Assembly: GCF_011682045.1 (NCBI RefSeq) | Contig: NZ_VVIW01000015.1 | Span: 32,988 to 96,987 of the forward strand | DNA from: Massilia aquatica | GTDB taxonomy: Bacteria > Pseudomonadota > Gammaproteobacteria > Burkholderiales > Burkholderiaceae_D | Length of the DNA: 64,000 nucleotides | Reading direction: 5' to 3' | The notes under the pieces: model-generated | Databases searched by the model: none | What the model saw: only the letters and a program-made list of their open reading frames with translations | Told to the model about the DNA's origin: nothing | Shown here: one piece after another, positions 33,962 to 42,167 of the stretch | Position numbering within the stretch: position 1 is the stretch's first letter | Layout: each line of letters opens with the position of its first letter | Position numbers and translations under genes: made by a program

Positions 33962-34738
33962 GTGGGTATTGAAGTAAATTTCGAAGGAAAAATCGCACTC
34001 ATTACCGGCGCCTCGAGCGGGCTGGGCGCGCGTTTCGCCAAGGCCCTGGCCGGCGCCGGGGCCCAGGTTGTGCTGGCCTCGCGCCGTACCGACCGCCTCA
34101 AAGAGCTGCGCGCCGAGATCGAAGCCGACGGCGGCGCCGCGCACGTGGTCACGCTCGACGTGACCGACCTGGCCAGCATCAAGTCGGCCATTGCGCACGC
34201 CGAGACCGAAGCCGGCCCGATCGATATTCTGGTCAACAACTCGGGCGTATCGACCACCCAGCGCCTGGTCGACGTGACCCCGGAAGACTACTCCTACGTC
34301 ATGGACACCAATCTGCGCGGCGCGTTTTTTGTGGCGCAACAAGCCGCCAAACGCATGATCCAGCGCGCCAAGGGCGATCCGAAAAAACAGCACCGCATCA
34401 TCAATATTGCCTCGGTAGCCGGCCTGCGCGTGCTGCCGCAAATCGGCGTGTACTGCATGAGCAAAGCCGGCGTGGTGCAGATGACCAAGGCGATGGCGGT
34501 CGAGTGGGGCAAATACGGCATTAACACCAACGCCATCTGCCCCGGCTACATCTCGACCGAAATCAACGAAGATTACTTTGCCACCGAACAAGGCCAGAAA
34601 CTGATCGACATGCTGCCGCGCAAGCGCCCTGGCAAGCCGGAAGACCTCGACGGCCTGCTGCTCCTGCTTGCCGCCGAAGAAAGCCACTTCATCAACGGCG
34701 CCATCATCACCGCCGATGATGGTATGACCGCGCAGTAA
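33962..34738 (+). CDS. Short-chain dehydrogenase/reductase (SDR)
   Basis: A 258-aa NAD(P)-dependent oxidoreductase. The nucleotide-binding motif TGASSGLG, the NNSG stability motif, the catalytic Ser in NIASVAG and the YxxxK pair in YCMSK are all present, and PGYISTEIN follows. The GTG at 33962 is chosen because AGGAG lies 6 bases upstream; in-frame codons further up lack a site. R39-type residues after the second strand (ASRRTDRL) suggest NADP preference. Substrate unknown; the neighbouring ETF-QO hints at acyl-chain metabolism but this is only context. Confidence 0.9.
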   Translation: MGIEVNFEGKIALITGASSGLGARFAKALAGAGAQVVLASRRTDRLKELRAEIEADGGAAHVVTLDVTDLASIKSAIAHAETEAGPIDILVNNSGVSTTQRLVDVTPEDYSYVMDTNLRGAFFVAQQAAKRMIQRAKGDPKKQHRIINIASVAGLRVLPQIGVYCMSKAGVVQMTKAMAVEWGKYGINTNAICPGYISTEINEDYFATEQGQKLIDMLPRKRPGKPEDLDGLLLLLAAEESHFINGAIITADDGMTAQ

Positions 34739-34777
34739 TGTAAAAGTTCGTGATCCCCCAGCCGGTGTCCCCCAACT

Positions 34778-34795
34778 GGTGTCAGACCTGACACC
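34778..34795. terminator. Short perfect palindrome after the SDR gene
   Basis: GGTGTCAG-AC-CTGACACC, 8-base arms with a 2-base centre, 40 bases past the stop. It could be a weak terminator or a dispersed REP-like element; only one copy is seen in this window. Confidence 0.4.
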
Positions 34796-34923
34796 GAGGG
34801 GCGGGGCTGGATTTTGCAGCTCGCTATTTTGCAACACCCACTATCCTGCTAGTATTTTCCGCCTTCACACAGGCCGAGAATCGTCTTTGTTGCTCCCCAG
34901 TCCCTCTCAAGCCCTTCCTTCTG

Positions 34924-34953
34924 TTGTTTATCAGATATTTGTTTGCATATAAT
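34924..34953 (+). promoter_or_regulatory. Sigma-70 promoter candidate for the pigment cluster
   Basis: TTGTTT (34924-34929), an 18-base spacer and a consensus TATAAT (34948-34953) in AT-rich DNA upstream of the first cluster gene. Confidence 0.4.
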
Positions 34954-35090
34954 CCGGTAACAGTGGGACAATTCGCACTTGTGTTGCTTGGCGCTACTTT
35001 AGTTTCTCGGATGGAAGTATTCCTCTAGGAGCCAGTATTACCGGCAGTTTATAATTTAGGCTGTACGTACCTTAGAGAAATTACTACCCA

Positions 35091-35825
35091 ATGCGAGTAG
35101 ACGGGCTGACGTTTTCCATTGCTGCGCATTCGGCGTGGGCGCCCGGTCTGGCAACCGCCGAGGAATGGGCCGCATGGGCGCAGGCACCGACCCGGATCGG
35201 CACCGGCGCCGACCCGGCGGTGGCGGCGATGCCGCCCATGCTGCGCCGCCGCGCCGGCTTCCTGGGCAAGATGGCGCTCGAAGTGGCTTACCGCTGCCTG
35301 GACGGACGCACCGATATTCCGGCGGTCTTCTGCTCGCGCCACGGCGAAGTGTCGCGCGCTGTGGACCTGCTGGGCGAGCTTGCGCGCGGCGAGCCGATGT
35401 CGCCGACCGGTTTCGGCCTGGCCGTGCACAACGCCAGCGCGGGTCTGTTCTCGATCGCGCGCACCGACCGCGCCAATCACATGGCCCTCTCGGCCGGCAC
35501 GGCGACCGTTGAACATGGCGTGGTCGAAGCCTGCGGCCTGCTGGCCGACGGCGCGTCGATGGTCCTGCTGGTGGCGTACGATTGCGCGCTGCCGCCGGCG
35601 CTGGCGCACTTTGAAGATTGCGACGAACAGCCGCACGCGTGGGCATGGCTGGTGACCGCGCCCGGCCATGATGCCATCAGCCTGGCCTGCGATGGCAGCG
35701 ATGGCGACGCCGCATCGTCCACCCAGCCCGGTGGCCTGGATGTGCTGCGTTTTCAGTTGAGTGGCGCGCCACGCCTGGTGCGCCACTCCGGCCCGCAAAG
35801 ATGGACCTGGACGCGCAATGGTTAA
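35091..35825 (+). CDS. Ketosynthase-like chain-length factor (ApeC-like)
   Basis: First gene of the aryl-polyene cluster. The 244-aa protein corresponds to an N-terminal thiolase-fold ketosynthase half without catalytic residues: at the position of the active-site Cys it reads HNASAGLFS. In characterised APE systems such a protein (ApeC) pairs with the ketosynthase ApeO and sets chain length. Here the partner would be the 47635 product. It overlaps the next gene by 8 bases, consistent with one polycistronic transcript. The start has only a weak ribosome-binding site (AGAGAA). Confidence 0.85.
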   Translation: MRVDGLTFSIAAHSAWAPGLATAEEWAAWAQAPTRIGTGADPAVAAMPPMLRRRAGFLGKMALEVAYRCLDGRTDIPAVFCSRHGEVSRAVDLLGELARGEPMSPTGFGLAVHNASAGLFSIARTDRANHMALSAGTATVEHGVVEACGLLADGASMVLLVAYDCALPPALAHFEDCDEQPHAWAWLVTAPGHDAISLACDGSDGDAASSTQPGGLDVLRFQLSGAPRLVRHSGPQRWTWTRNG

Positions 35826-36591
35826 CCGGATCGGCCGGTACTGGCGCGTGCTCGCCACCGGCCTGAGTTTTCTCGCTTTCGGGATCGGCGGGCTGCTGCT
35901 GCGCATCCTGGTGTTCCCGCTGCTGCAGCTGGTGGTGCGCGAGCGCAGCGCAAGGGTGACCGCGGCGCGCGCCATCCTGCGCCTGACGTTCCGCGCCTTT
36001 GTGGGCCTGATGCGCGGCCTGGGCGTGCTGCGCTACGAATTCATCGGCCTCGAAAAACTCGAACGCGGCGGCCTGCTGATTCTGGCGAACCACCCATCGC
36101 TGATCGACACCGTGTTCCTGATGGCCTTCGTCAAGCGCGCCGACTGCATCGTCAAGAGCCACTTGTGGAACAACCCGTTCACGCGCGGCCCGGTACGCGC
36201 CGCCGGCTACATCAGCAACGACAGCGGGGAGCAATTGGTCGAGGCGTGCATCGCCTCCCTGCGCGCCGGGAACAACCTGATCATCTTCCCGGAAGGGACG
36301 CGCACCCCGGCCGGCGGCGCCATCAGCCTCAAACGCGGCGCCGCCAACATCGCCGTGCGCGGCGCGCGCGACGTGACGCCGGTCGTCATCGACTGCCAGC
36401 CGCCCACGCTCGGCAAGGGCGACAGGTGGTGGCGCGTGCCGGAGCGCTTCGTGCAGTTCCGGCTTGAAGTGAAAGACGATATTGCGATCGACGCCTTCCT
36501 GGGCGCCGGCGCGAGCGACGTGATGGCGGTGCGTCATCTGACGGATCACCTGCAACGATTTTTTACTGGAGAGTACCAAGGCCATGCTTGA
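35818..36591 (+). CDS. PlsC-type lysophospholipid acyltransferase (ApeD-like)
   Basis: A 257-aa inner-membrane acyltransferase with an N-terminal TM region (about residues 12-40). The catalytic motif NHPSLID (H92 and D97) and the FPEGTRTP acceptor-binding motif (about residue 156) identify the PlsC family. In aryl-polyene clusters this enzyme (ApeD) is thought to help attach the polyene or fatty acid to a glycerophospholipid-like anchor. Start taken at the ATG overlapping the previous gene's end; the previous stop lies 8 bases in. Confidence 0.9.
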   Translation: MVNRIGRYWRVLATGLSFLAFGIGGLLLRILVFPLLQLVVRERSARVTAARAILRLTFRAFVGLMRGLGVLRYEFIGLEKLERGGLLILANHPSLIDTVFLMAFVKRADCIVKSHLWNNPFTRGPVRAAGYISNDSGEQLVEACIASLRAGNNLIIFPEGTRTPAGGAISLKRGAANIAVRGARDVTPVVIDCQPPTLGKGDRWWRVPERFVQFRLEVKDDIAIDAFLGAGASDVMAVRHLTDHLQRFFTGEYQGHA

Positions 36592-36838
36592 AACAGAAGT
36601 GAAACAACTGATCATCGACGTCCTGCAACTGGAAGATATTGGCGTCGACGACATCGACAGTGCCGCGCCGCTGTTCGTCGAAGGCCTGGGACTGGACTCG
36701 ATCGACGCGCTGGAACTGGGCGTCGCGCTGCAAAAGCGTTACGGCATTTCGCTGTCGGCCGATTCGGACGACACGCGCAGCCATTTCGCGTCGGTGCACG
36801 CGCTGGCGGCGCTGATTGAAACCCACCGCAAAAAGTAA
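36584..36838 (+). CDS. Acyl carrier protein (first of two, ApeE-like)
   Basis: An 84-aa ACP. The phosphopantetheine attachment Ser is S39 in GLGLDSIDALEL. It carries the growing aryl polyene chain. The start overlaps the upstream acyltransferase by 8 bases. A phosphopantetheinyl transferase is needed but none is in the window. Confidence 0.93.
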   Translation: MLETEVKQLIIDVLQLEDIGVDDIDSAAPLFVEGLGLDSIDALELGVALQKRYGISLSADSDDTRSHFASVHALAALIETHRKK

Positions 36839-36848
36839 TGGAGGTTGT

Positions 36849-37118
36849 ATGGTAGACGTAAACAAGATGAGCCGCGACGAGCTGCAAGCGTGGGTCGTCG
36901 ATCTGCTGGCCGAGATGTTCGAACTCGATAAATCGGCACTGACGGCCGACTCGAACCTGTACGCCGATCTCGATATCGACAGCATCGATGCGGTCGACCT
37001 GGCGGTCAAGCTCAAGCAGCTGACCGGCAAGCGCCTGCAGCCGGAAGTCTTCAAGACCATCCGCACCATCGGTGACGTGGTCAATGCGCTCGACGGCCTC
37101 GCCTTGGAGCAGGCGTAG
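36849..37118 (+). CDS. Acyl carrier protein (second of two, ApeF-like)
   Basis: An 89-aa ACP with attachment Ser S45 in DLDIDSIDAVDL. GGAGG lies 5 bases before the ATG at 36849, one of the strongest ribosome-binding sites in the operon. Characterised APE systems also use two ACPs, one of them for the starter or for export-linked steps; which is which cannot be read here. Confidence 0.93.
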   Translation: MVDVNKMSRDELQAWVVDLLAEMFELDKSALTADSNLYADLDIDSIDAVDLAVKLKQLTGKRLQPEVFKTIRTIGDVVNALDGLALEQA

Positions 37119-37123
37119 TCGGC

Positions 37124-37672
37124 ATGCGCCTGTTGGCCGCGCTGTCGGTGGTCCTCACGCTGTGCTATCCGCTGGCCATTTGGTATGGGCAGGGGAGGGT
37201 GGAGCCGCGCTGGCTGGCACTGCTGCTGGTGCTGGCCGCTTGCGCGCGCCTGCCGGCCATGAAAGCCAGCGTGAGCGCGCGCTGGTCGGCCGCTGGCGCC
37301 CTGCTGCTGGCGGCGCTGACGGTGCTGGGCAACGGCATGCTGCCCCTGAAGCTGTACCCGGTGCTGGTCAACGCCGGCCTGCTGGCGGCCTTCGGGTACA
37401 CCTTGAGCACCCCGGTATCGATGGTCGAACGCTTTGCGCGCATGCGCGAGCCGGACCTGCCGCCGGCGGCGGTGGCGTACACGCGCACCGTCACCAAGGT
37501 ATGGTGCGGGTTTTTCGTGGTGAACGGCGCCGTTGCGCTGGGCACCGCGCTGTGGGCTTCGCAAGAGGTTTGGTCGCTGTACAACGGCGTGATTTCGTAC
37601 GGCCTGATGGGCGTGCTGTTCGCCGCCGAATTTTTGGTACGCCTGCGCTTTAAGCGATTGCATCATGGTTGA
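37124..37672 (+). CDS. Inner-membrane protein of the pigment cluster (COG4648, ApeG-like)
   Basis: A 182-aa protein with about five TM helices (near residues 3-20, 27-45, 58-75, 83-100 and 125-170) and a soluble loop MVERFARMREPDLPPAAVAYTRTVTKVWCG that is typical of this pigment-cluster family. Function unknown; it may organise the ACP-linked enzymes at the membrane. The stop overlaps the next gene by 8 bases. Confidence 0.85.
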   Translation: MRLLAALSVVLTLCYPLAIWYGQGRVEPRWLALLLVLAACARLPAMKASVSARWSAAGALLLAALTVLGNGMLPLKLYPVLVNAGLLAAFGYTLSTPVSMVERFARMREPDLPPAAVAYTRTVTKVWCGFFVVNGAVALGTALWASQEVWSLYNGVISYGLMGVLFAAEFLVRLRFKRLHHG

Positions 37673-39386
37673 TTTTTTTTCTGTTCTGGGCGCGCGCGAT
37701 GGCGCCGCCATCGCCGGTTGGCGCGACGGCGCACCTGTCAGCGTGGCCGCCTTGCGCGCGCGGGCAGGCGCATGGCGCGCGCTAGCCCTGCGCACGGCCG
37801 GCGTCAACGCCGCCCTGTACATCGAAGACAGCCTGGAATTTTGCGCCGCGCTGCTTGGCGCCTGGCAGGCCGGCAAAACCGTCTGGCTCAGCGCCGACAC
37901 GCTCGACGCCAGCTGCGCCGCACTGGCGCGCTCGGTCGACTGTTTCCTGGGCGAGTTCCCGGCGCGCTGGGCTGCACTGCACCCAAGCGACGACGACGCC
38001 TGCGCGCTGCCATGGAGCGGGCCCGATGCCGGCTTCCCCGCGCTGGTGGTCCACACCTCCGGCAGCACCGGCGAGCCGCAGGCGATCCCCAAAAAACTGT
38101 CGCAGCTGACCTGCGAAGTGGCTACGCTCGAAGCCCTGTTCGGCCCCGCCATGATCGATGCCGACATCGTCGCCACGGTCTCGCACCAGCACATCTACGG
38201 CCTGCTGTTCAAGGTCCTGTGGCCGCTCGCGGCCGGCCGCGCCATCCACGCGGCCAGCCTGGCCTTCCCCGAACAACTGGCGCTTCTGCTGGGCCAGCGC
38301 CCGTGCGTGCTGGTGGCCAGCCCGGCCCACCTGAAACGCCTGCCGTCCCACCTGGACTGGAGCGCCGCCGCGGCCTGCCTGCGCGCGGTGTTCTCGTCCG
38401 GCGGCCCGCTGGCGCCCGAGGCCTCGGTGGCGGCCGGCCACCTGCTCGGCCACGTGCCGACCGAAATCTACGGCAGTTCGGAGACCGGCGGCGTGGCCTG
38501 GCGCCGCCACCATCCCGGCTCGCCCGGCGCATGGGAGCTGCTTCCCGGAGTCGGCTGGCGCATCGCGCCGGACAGCGGCCGCCTCGAAGTGCGCTCGCGC
38601 CACCTGGGCGACGACGGCTGGCTGGAACTGGAAGACCGCGTCAGTCCCGCCGCGGACGGACGCTTCCTGCTGCTCGGACGCGGCGACCGCCTGGTCAAGA
38701 TCGAAGAAAAGCGCATCTCGCTCGACGCCATCGAAGCGGCCTTGCTGGCCTCCGGCTTTGCCAGCGAAGCGCGCGTGATCGTCTGCCCCGAGCGCGCCGG
38801 CGAGCGCCAGGTGCTGGCCGCCTTTGTCATTCCATCGGCTAGCGGCCGCGCGCTGCTCGATGCCGAGGGCAAGCAGGCACTCAATGCGCTGCTGCGCGCC
38901 CACCTTGGGCGCGTGGTGGAGGCGGTCGCACTGCCGCGCCGCTGGCGCTATCTCGACCAACTGCCGTTCAACGCCCAGGGCAAGACCACGCAGGCGCAGC
39001 TGCTTGCCTTGCTTGGCGTGGGCGACGCCCGTCCGCGCCTGCCGCAGGTGCGCCTGATCGAGCGTGATGACAAGCATGACCAGCAGCGCGTCCTGCTCGA
39101 ACTGGTGGTCCCATCGACCCTGTTCTACTTCGACGGCCACTTCACGCAGGCGCCGGTGCTGCCCGGCGTGGTGCAGGTCGACTGGGCGATCCGCTATGGA
39201 CGCGAATACTTCGCGCTGGCGCCGGCCTTCCGCGGCATCAACGCGCTCAAGTTCCAGCAAGTGGTGCGGCCCGACGTGCCGTTCCACCTGGAGCTCAAAT
39301 ACGACAGCGCAAGCTGCACCCTGCATTTCCGTTACTTCTCCGACGCCGGGCAGCATGCCGGCGGCCGTATTCTGTTTGGTCCTTAA
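37665..39386 (+). CDS. Acyl-AMP ligase fused to a hotdog dehydratase (ApeH-ApeI-like)
   Basis: A 573-aa fusion. Residues about 1-450 form an adenylating ligase: the AMP-binding loop HTSGSTGEPQAIPKK, YGSSETGG, and the C-terminal GDRLVKIEEKRISL. In characterised APE pathways this ligase (ApeH) loads the aromatic starter onto the ACP. Residues about 465-573 are a dehydratase-type hotdog domain (FYFDGHFTQAPVLPGVVQVDW), matching ApeI, which is a separate protein in E. coli. The dehydratase would pair with the 48813 product. Confidence 0.88.
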   Translation: MVDFFSVLGARDGAAIAGWRDGAPVSVAALRARAGAWRALALRTAGVNAALYIEDSLEFCAALLGAWQAGKTVWLSADTLDASCAALARSVDCFLGEFPARWAALHPSDDDACALPWSGPDAGFPALVVHTSGSTGEPQAIPKKLSQLTCEVATLEALFGPAMIDADIVATVSHQHIYGLLFKVLWPLAAGRAIHAASLAFPEQLALLLGQRPCVLVASPAHLKRLPSHLDWSAAAACLRAVFSSGGPLAPEASVAAGHLLGHVPTEIYGSSETGGVAWRRHHPGSPGAWELLPGVGWRIAPDSGRLEVRSRHLGDDGWLELEDRVSPAADGRFLLLGRGDRLVKIEEKRISLDAIEAALLASGFASEARVIVCPERAGERQVLAAFVIPSASGRALLDAEGKQALNALLRAHLGRVVEAVALPRRWRYLDQLPFNAQGKTTQAQLLALLGVGDARPRLPQVRLIERDDKHDQQRVLLELVVPSTLFYFDGHFTQAPVLPGVVQVDWAIRYGREYFALAPAFRGINALKFQQVVRPDVPFHLELKYDSASCTLHFRYFSDAGQHAGGRILFGP

Positions 39387-39399
39387 CCTGAAGCGTCGC

Positions 39400-40476
39400 A
39401 TGCTAGATAAAAAATTCTCCCCTGAACGCCAGACTGCCTTTGACGCCCGTTTCGAAGCGCAGAAAATCGCCTTCGGACCGGTGGTCTTCCAGTGCGTGCG
39501 CTACGCCTGGAAGCGCGGCATGCTGCAAACGCTGGCCGACGCCGGCGAAACGGGGCTGACTGTGACCGAGATGGCGGCCAGCGGGCGCTGGACCGAGTAC
39601 GCGCTCAAGGTGGTGCTGGAAACCTGCCTGTCGGCCGGGGTGGTGTTCGTGCATGGCGGGCGCTATGCGCTCGACAAGGCGGGCTTTTGCGTCCTTACCG
39701 ACAGCATCACCCAGATCAATATCGACTTCAATCACGACGTCTGCTACCAGGGCCTGTTCAAGCTGGACCAATCGCTCGACGCCGAAAAGCCGATCGGCTT
39801 AAAAGCTTTAGGCGAGTGGCCCACCCTGTACCAGGGCTTGTCGGAACTGTCTGAGCCGGCCAAGACCAGCTGGTTCGCGTTCGACCACTATTATTCGGAC
39901 ACCTCGTTCCCGTCGATCATGCCCGACGTCTTCGCCACCGCGCCGCGCAAGGTGATGGACGTGGGCGCCAACACCGGCAAATTCAGCTGCGTCGCGCTGG
40001 ACTACAACGCCAGCGTCGAACTGCACCTGGTCGACCTGCCGCGCCAGTTATCGGTCGCCGCCACCGCGCTCGAGGCGGCCGGCGTGCGCCAACGCGCGCA
40101 CCTGCATCCGACCGACCTGCTCGACCCGGCCCTGGCGCTGCCGTCCGGGATGGACGTGATCTGGATGAGCCAGTTCCTGAGCTGCTTCTCGGAGCCGGCC
40201 ATCGCCACCATCCTGCAACGCGCCGCCGCCGCCCTGGCGCCGCAGGGCCAGCTGCTGGTGATGGACACCTTCTGGGACCGCCAGCGCTACGACATTGCCT
40301 CCTACTGCCTGATCAACACCTCGCCGTACTTCACCGCCATGGCCAGCGGGAACAGCAAGATCTACGAGAGCGGCGACTACGTGCGCCTGGCCGAAGCGGC
40401 CGGCCTCACCCTGCTCACCGCGCGCGACGGCATCGGCTACTGCCACTCGCTGCTGCGCTTTGGCCGCGCGGAGTAA
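39400..40476 (+). CDS. SAM-dependent methyltransferase
   Basis: A 358-aa class I methyltransferase. An N-terminal winged-helix dimerisation part (about residues 20-90, LTVTEMAASGRWTEYALKVVLETC) resembles small-molecule O-methyltransferases; the SAM-binding motif is VMDVGANTGKFS at about residue 185, followed by LHLVDLP. In pigment clusters such an enzyme may methylate the aryl head group, giving 3-methyl or methoxy rings. Starts 14 bases after the ligase gene. Confidence 0.85.
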   Translation: MLDKKFSPERQTAFDARFEAQKIAFGPVVFQCVRYAWKRGMLQTLADAGETGLTVTEMAASGRWTEYALKVVLETCLSAGVVFVHGGRYALDKAGFCVLTDSITQINIDFNHDVCYQGLFKLDQSLDAEKPIGLKALGEWPTLYQGLSELSEPAKTSWFAFDHYYSDTSFPSIMPDVFATAPRKVMDVGANTGKFSCVALDYNASVELHLVDLPRQLSVAATALEAAGVRQRAHLHPTDLLDPALALPSGMDVIWMSQFLSCFSEPAIATILQRAAAALAPQGQLLVMDTFWDRQRYDIASYCLINTSPYFTAMASGNSKIYESGDYVRLAEAAGLTLLTARDGIGYCHSLLRFGRAE

Positions 40477-40479
40477 GCC

Positions 40480-41223
40480 GTGTTCAAGCCCTGCGTGATG
40501 ATCCCCGTGTATGACCACGAACACGCCATCGGCGCCGTGGTCGAGGCGGTGCTCGCGCACGGCCTGCCTTGCATGCTGGTCGACGATGGCAGCAAGAACT
40601 CGTGCGCCCTCGTGCTCGACCAGCTGGCGGCAAAGCATCCGGACAAGGTGATGCTGGTGCGCCACGCCGTCAACCAGGGCAAGGGCGGGGCGGTGCTGAC
40701 CGGTTTTCGCAGCGCCGCGCAAGCCGGCTACACCCACCTGCTGCAAGTCGATGCCGACGGCCAGCACGCCACCTCCGACATTCCGCGCTTCATCGCGCTC
40801 TCGCGCCTGCATCCGCACGCGGTGATTGCCGGCTGTCCGGTATACGATGAATCGGTGCCGAAGCTGCGCCTGTATGCGCGCTACCTGACCCACGTCTGGA
40901 TCTGGATTAACACGCTCTCGTTCGCGATCCGCGATTCGATGTGCGGCTTTCGCATTTACCCGGTGGCGCCGGTGCTCTCGTTGGCAAGCCGCTGCACGCT
41001 GGGCAAGCGCATGAACTTCGACCCCGAAATCCTGGTGCGCCTGTTCTGGGACGGCGTACAGGTGGTGAACCTGCCCACCCGCGTCACCTACCCGAGCGAC
41101 GGCGTGTCGCACTTCAACGCCTTTCGCGACAATGTGCTCATTTCGCGCATGCACACGGTGCTGTTCTTCGGCATGCTGATCCGCCTGCCCAAGCTGTTGG
41201 CGCGCAAATGGCGGAGCGCATGA
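40480..41223 (+). CDS. Glycosyltransferase family 2
   Basis: A 247-aa GT-A fold transferase related to dolichol-phosphate mannosyltransferases. CMLVDDGSK (about residues 30-38) and LLQVDADGQH (the DxD metal site, about residue 88) are present, with MCGFRIYP in the acceptor region. In aryl-polyene clusters (ApeJ-type genes) a glycosyltransferase and the acyltransferase next door are thought to build the lipid anchor. The GTG start at 40480 follows the upstream stop by three bases. Confidence 0.9.
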   Translation: MFKPCVMIPVYDHEHAIGAVVEAVLAHGLPCMLVDDGSKNSCALVLDQLAAKHPDKVMLVRHAVNQGKGGAVLTGFRSAAQAGYTHLLQVDADGQHATSDIPRFIALSRLHPHAVIAGCPVYDESVPKLRLYARYLTHVWIWINTLSFAIRDSMCGFRIYPVAPVLSLASRCTLGKRMNFDPEILVRLFWDGVQVVNLPTRVTYPSDGVSHFNAFRDNVLISRMHTVLFFGMLIRLPKLLARKWRSA

Positions 41224-42167
41224 CGCGCCTGCACGCCAGCCACTGGGCCTCGATCTCGGAATCGAGCTTCGTGGGCGGCATGCGCCTGCTGTTCTGGGTG
41301 TGCCGCGTGTTCGGGCGCTGGCCGTTCCGCGTGGTGCTCTATCCGGTGCTGGCCTGGTATGTGCTCACCAAACCGGCCGCGCGGCGCGCCTCGATGACCT
41401 ACCTGGAGCGCGTGCGCGCCTTTGCCCCGGTACCCACCGGCTGGTACGGCGTGCTGCGCCACTTCGGCAGCTTTGCCGAAGCCATTCTCGACAAGATGCT
41501 GCTGTGGGGCGGCCTGTTCGACACCGCCTCGGTCGGCCACGTCGGCATGGCGCCGATGCGGCGCCTGCTCGATGAAGGACGCGGCGCGGTGCTGGTCTGC
41601 TCGCACCTTGGCAACGCCGACTTGTGCCGCGTGCTGTCGAACGACGTGCCGGGCCTTAAACTGACGGTGCTGGTGCACACGCGCCACGCGCAGGCCTTCA
41701 ACAACATGCTCGCTTCGCTCGATCCGCGCAGCCAGACCAACCTGCTGCAGGTAACCGAGATGAACCCGGCCACGGCGATGATGCTGGCCGAGCGGGTAGG
41801 GCGCGGCGAATTCGTCGTCATCGCCGGCGACCGCGTTCCGGTCTCGCCCGATCCGCGCGTAGCAACGGCCCCGTTCATGGGCAAGCAGGCCGCATTCCCG
41901 GTCGGCCCCTACGTGCTGGCCTCGATCCTGCAATGCCCGCTCTACACCATGTTCTCCACCCGCGTTGGCGGCGGCTACGAAGTCCACTTCGAACTGCTGC
42001 GCGAATCAGTACGCCTGCCGCGCAAGGGCCGCGACGACGCGGTGGCGGCCATTGCCGCCGATTATGCGGCGCGCCTGCAGCACCACTGCATCCGTTCCCC
42101 GCTCGAGTGGTTCAACTTTTACGATTTCTGGCACTTACCCCATCTGGACAAGCACGATGCACCCTGA
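41220..42167 (+). CDS. LpxL/HtrB-like acyltransferase
   Basis: A 315-aa inner-membrane acyltransferase of the lipid A biosynthesis type. An N-terminal TM helix (about residues 20-45) precedes the HxxxxD motif in CSHLGNADLCR and the downstream GEFVVIAGDRVPVS block of the family. With the glycosyltransferase (ATGA overlap upstream) it probably builds the glycolipid part of the pigment; in E. coli APE one fused or adjacent protein covers these steps. It overlaps the ammonia-lyase gene by 11 bases. Confidence 0.88.
   Translation: MTRLHASHWASISESSFVGGMRLLFWVCRVFGRWPFRVVLYPVLAWYVLTKPAARRASMTYLERVRAFAPVPTGWYGVLRHFGSFAEAILDKMLLWGGLFDTASVGHVGMAPMRRLLDEGRGAVLVCSHLGNADLCRVLSNDVPGLKLTVLVHTRHAQAFNNMLASLDPRSQTNLLQVTEMNPATAMMLAERVGRGEFVVIAGDRVPVSPDPRVATAPFMGKQAAFPVGPYVLASILQCPLYTMFSTRVGGGYEVHFELLRESVRLPRKGRDDAVAAIAADYAARLQHHCIRSPLEWFNFYDFWHLPHLDKHDAP

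Larger units (their letters stand above)
34739..35090. other. Intergenic leader region (352 bp) in front of the aryl-polyene cluster
   Basis: No gene seen. The left end holds a hairpin (34778-34795) that may end the SDR transcript. From about 34830 the DNA is markedly AT-richer than its surroundings and should contain the promoter of the pigment cluster (see 34924-34953), leaving a leader of roughly 130 bases before the first start codon. Confidence 0.5.
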
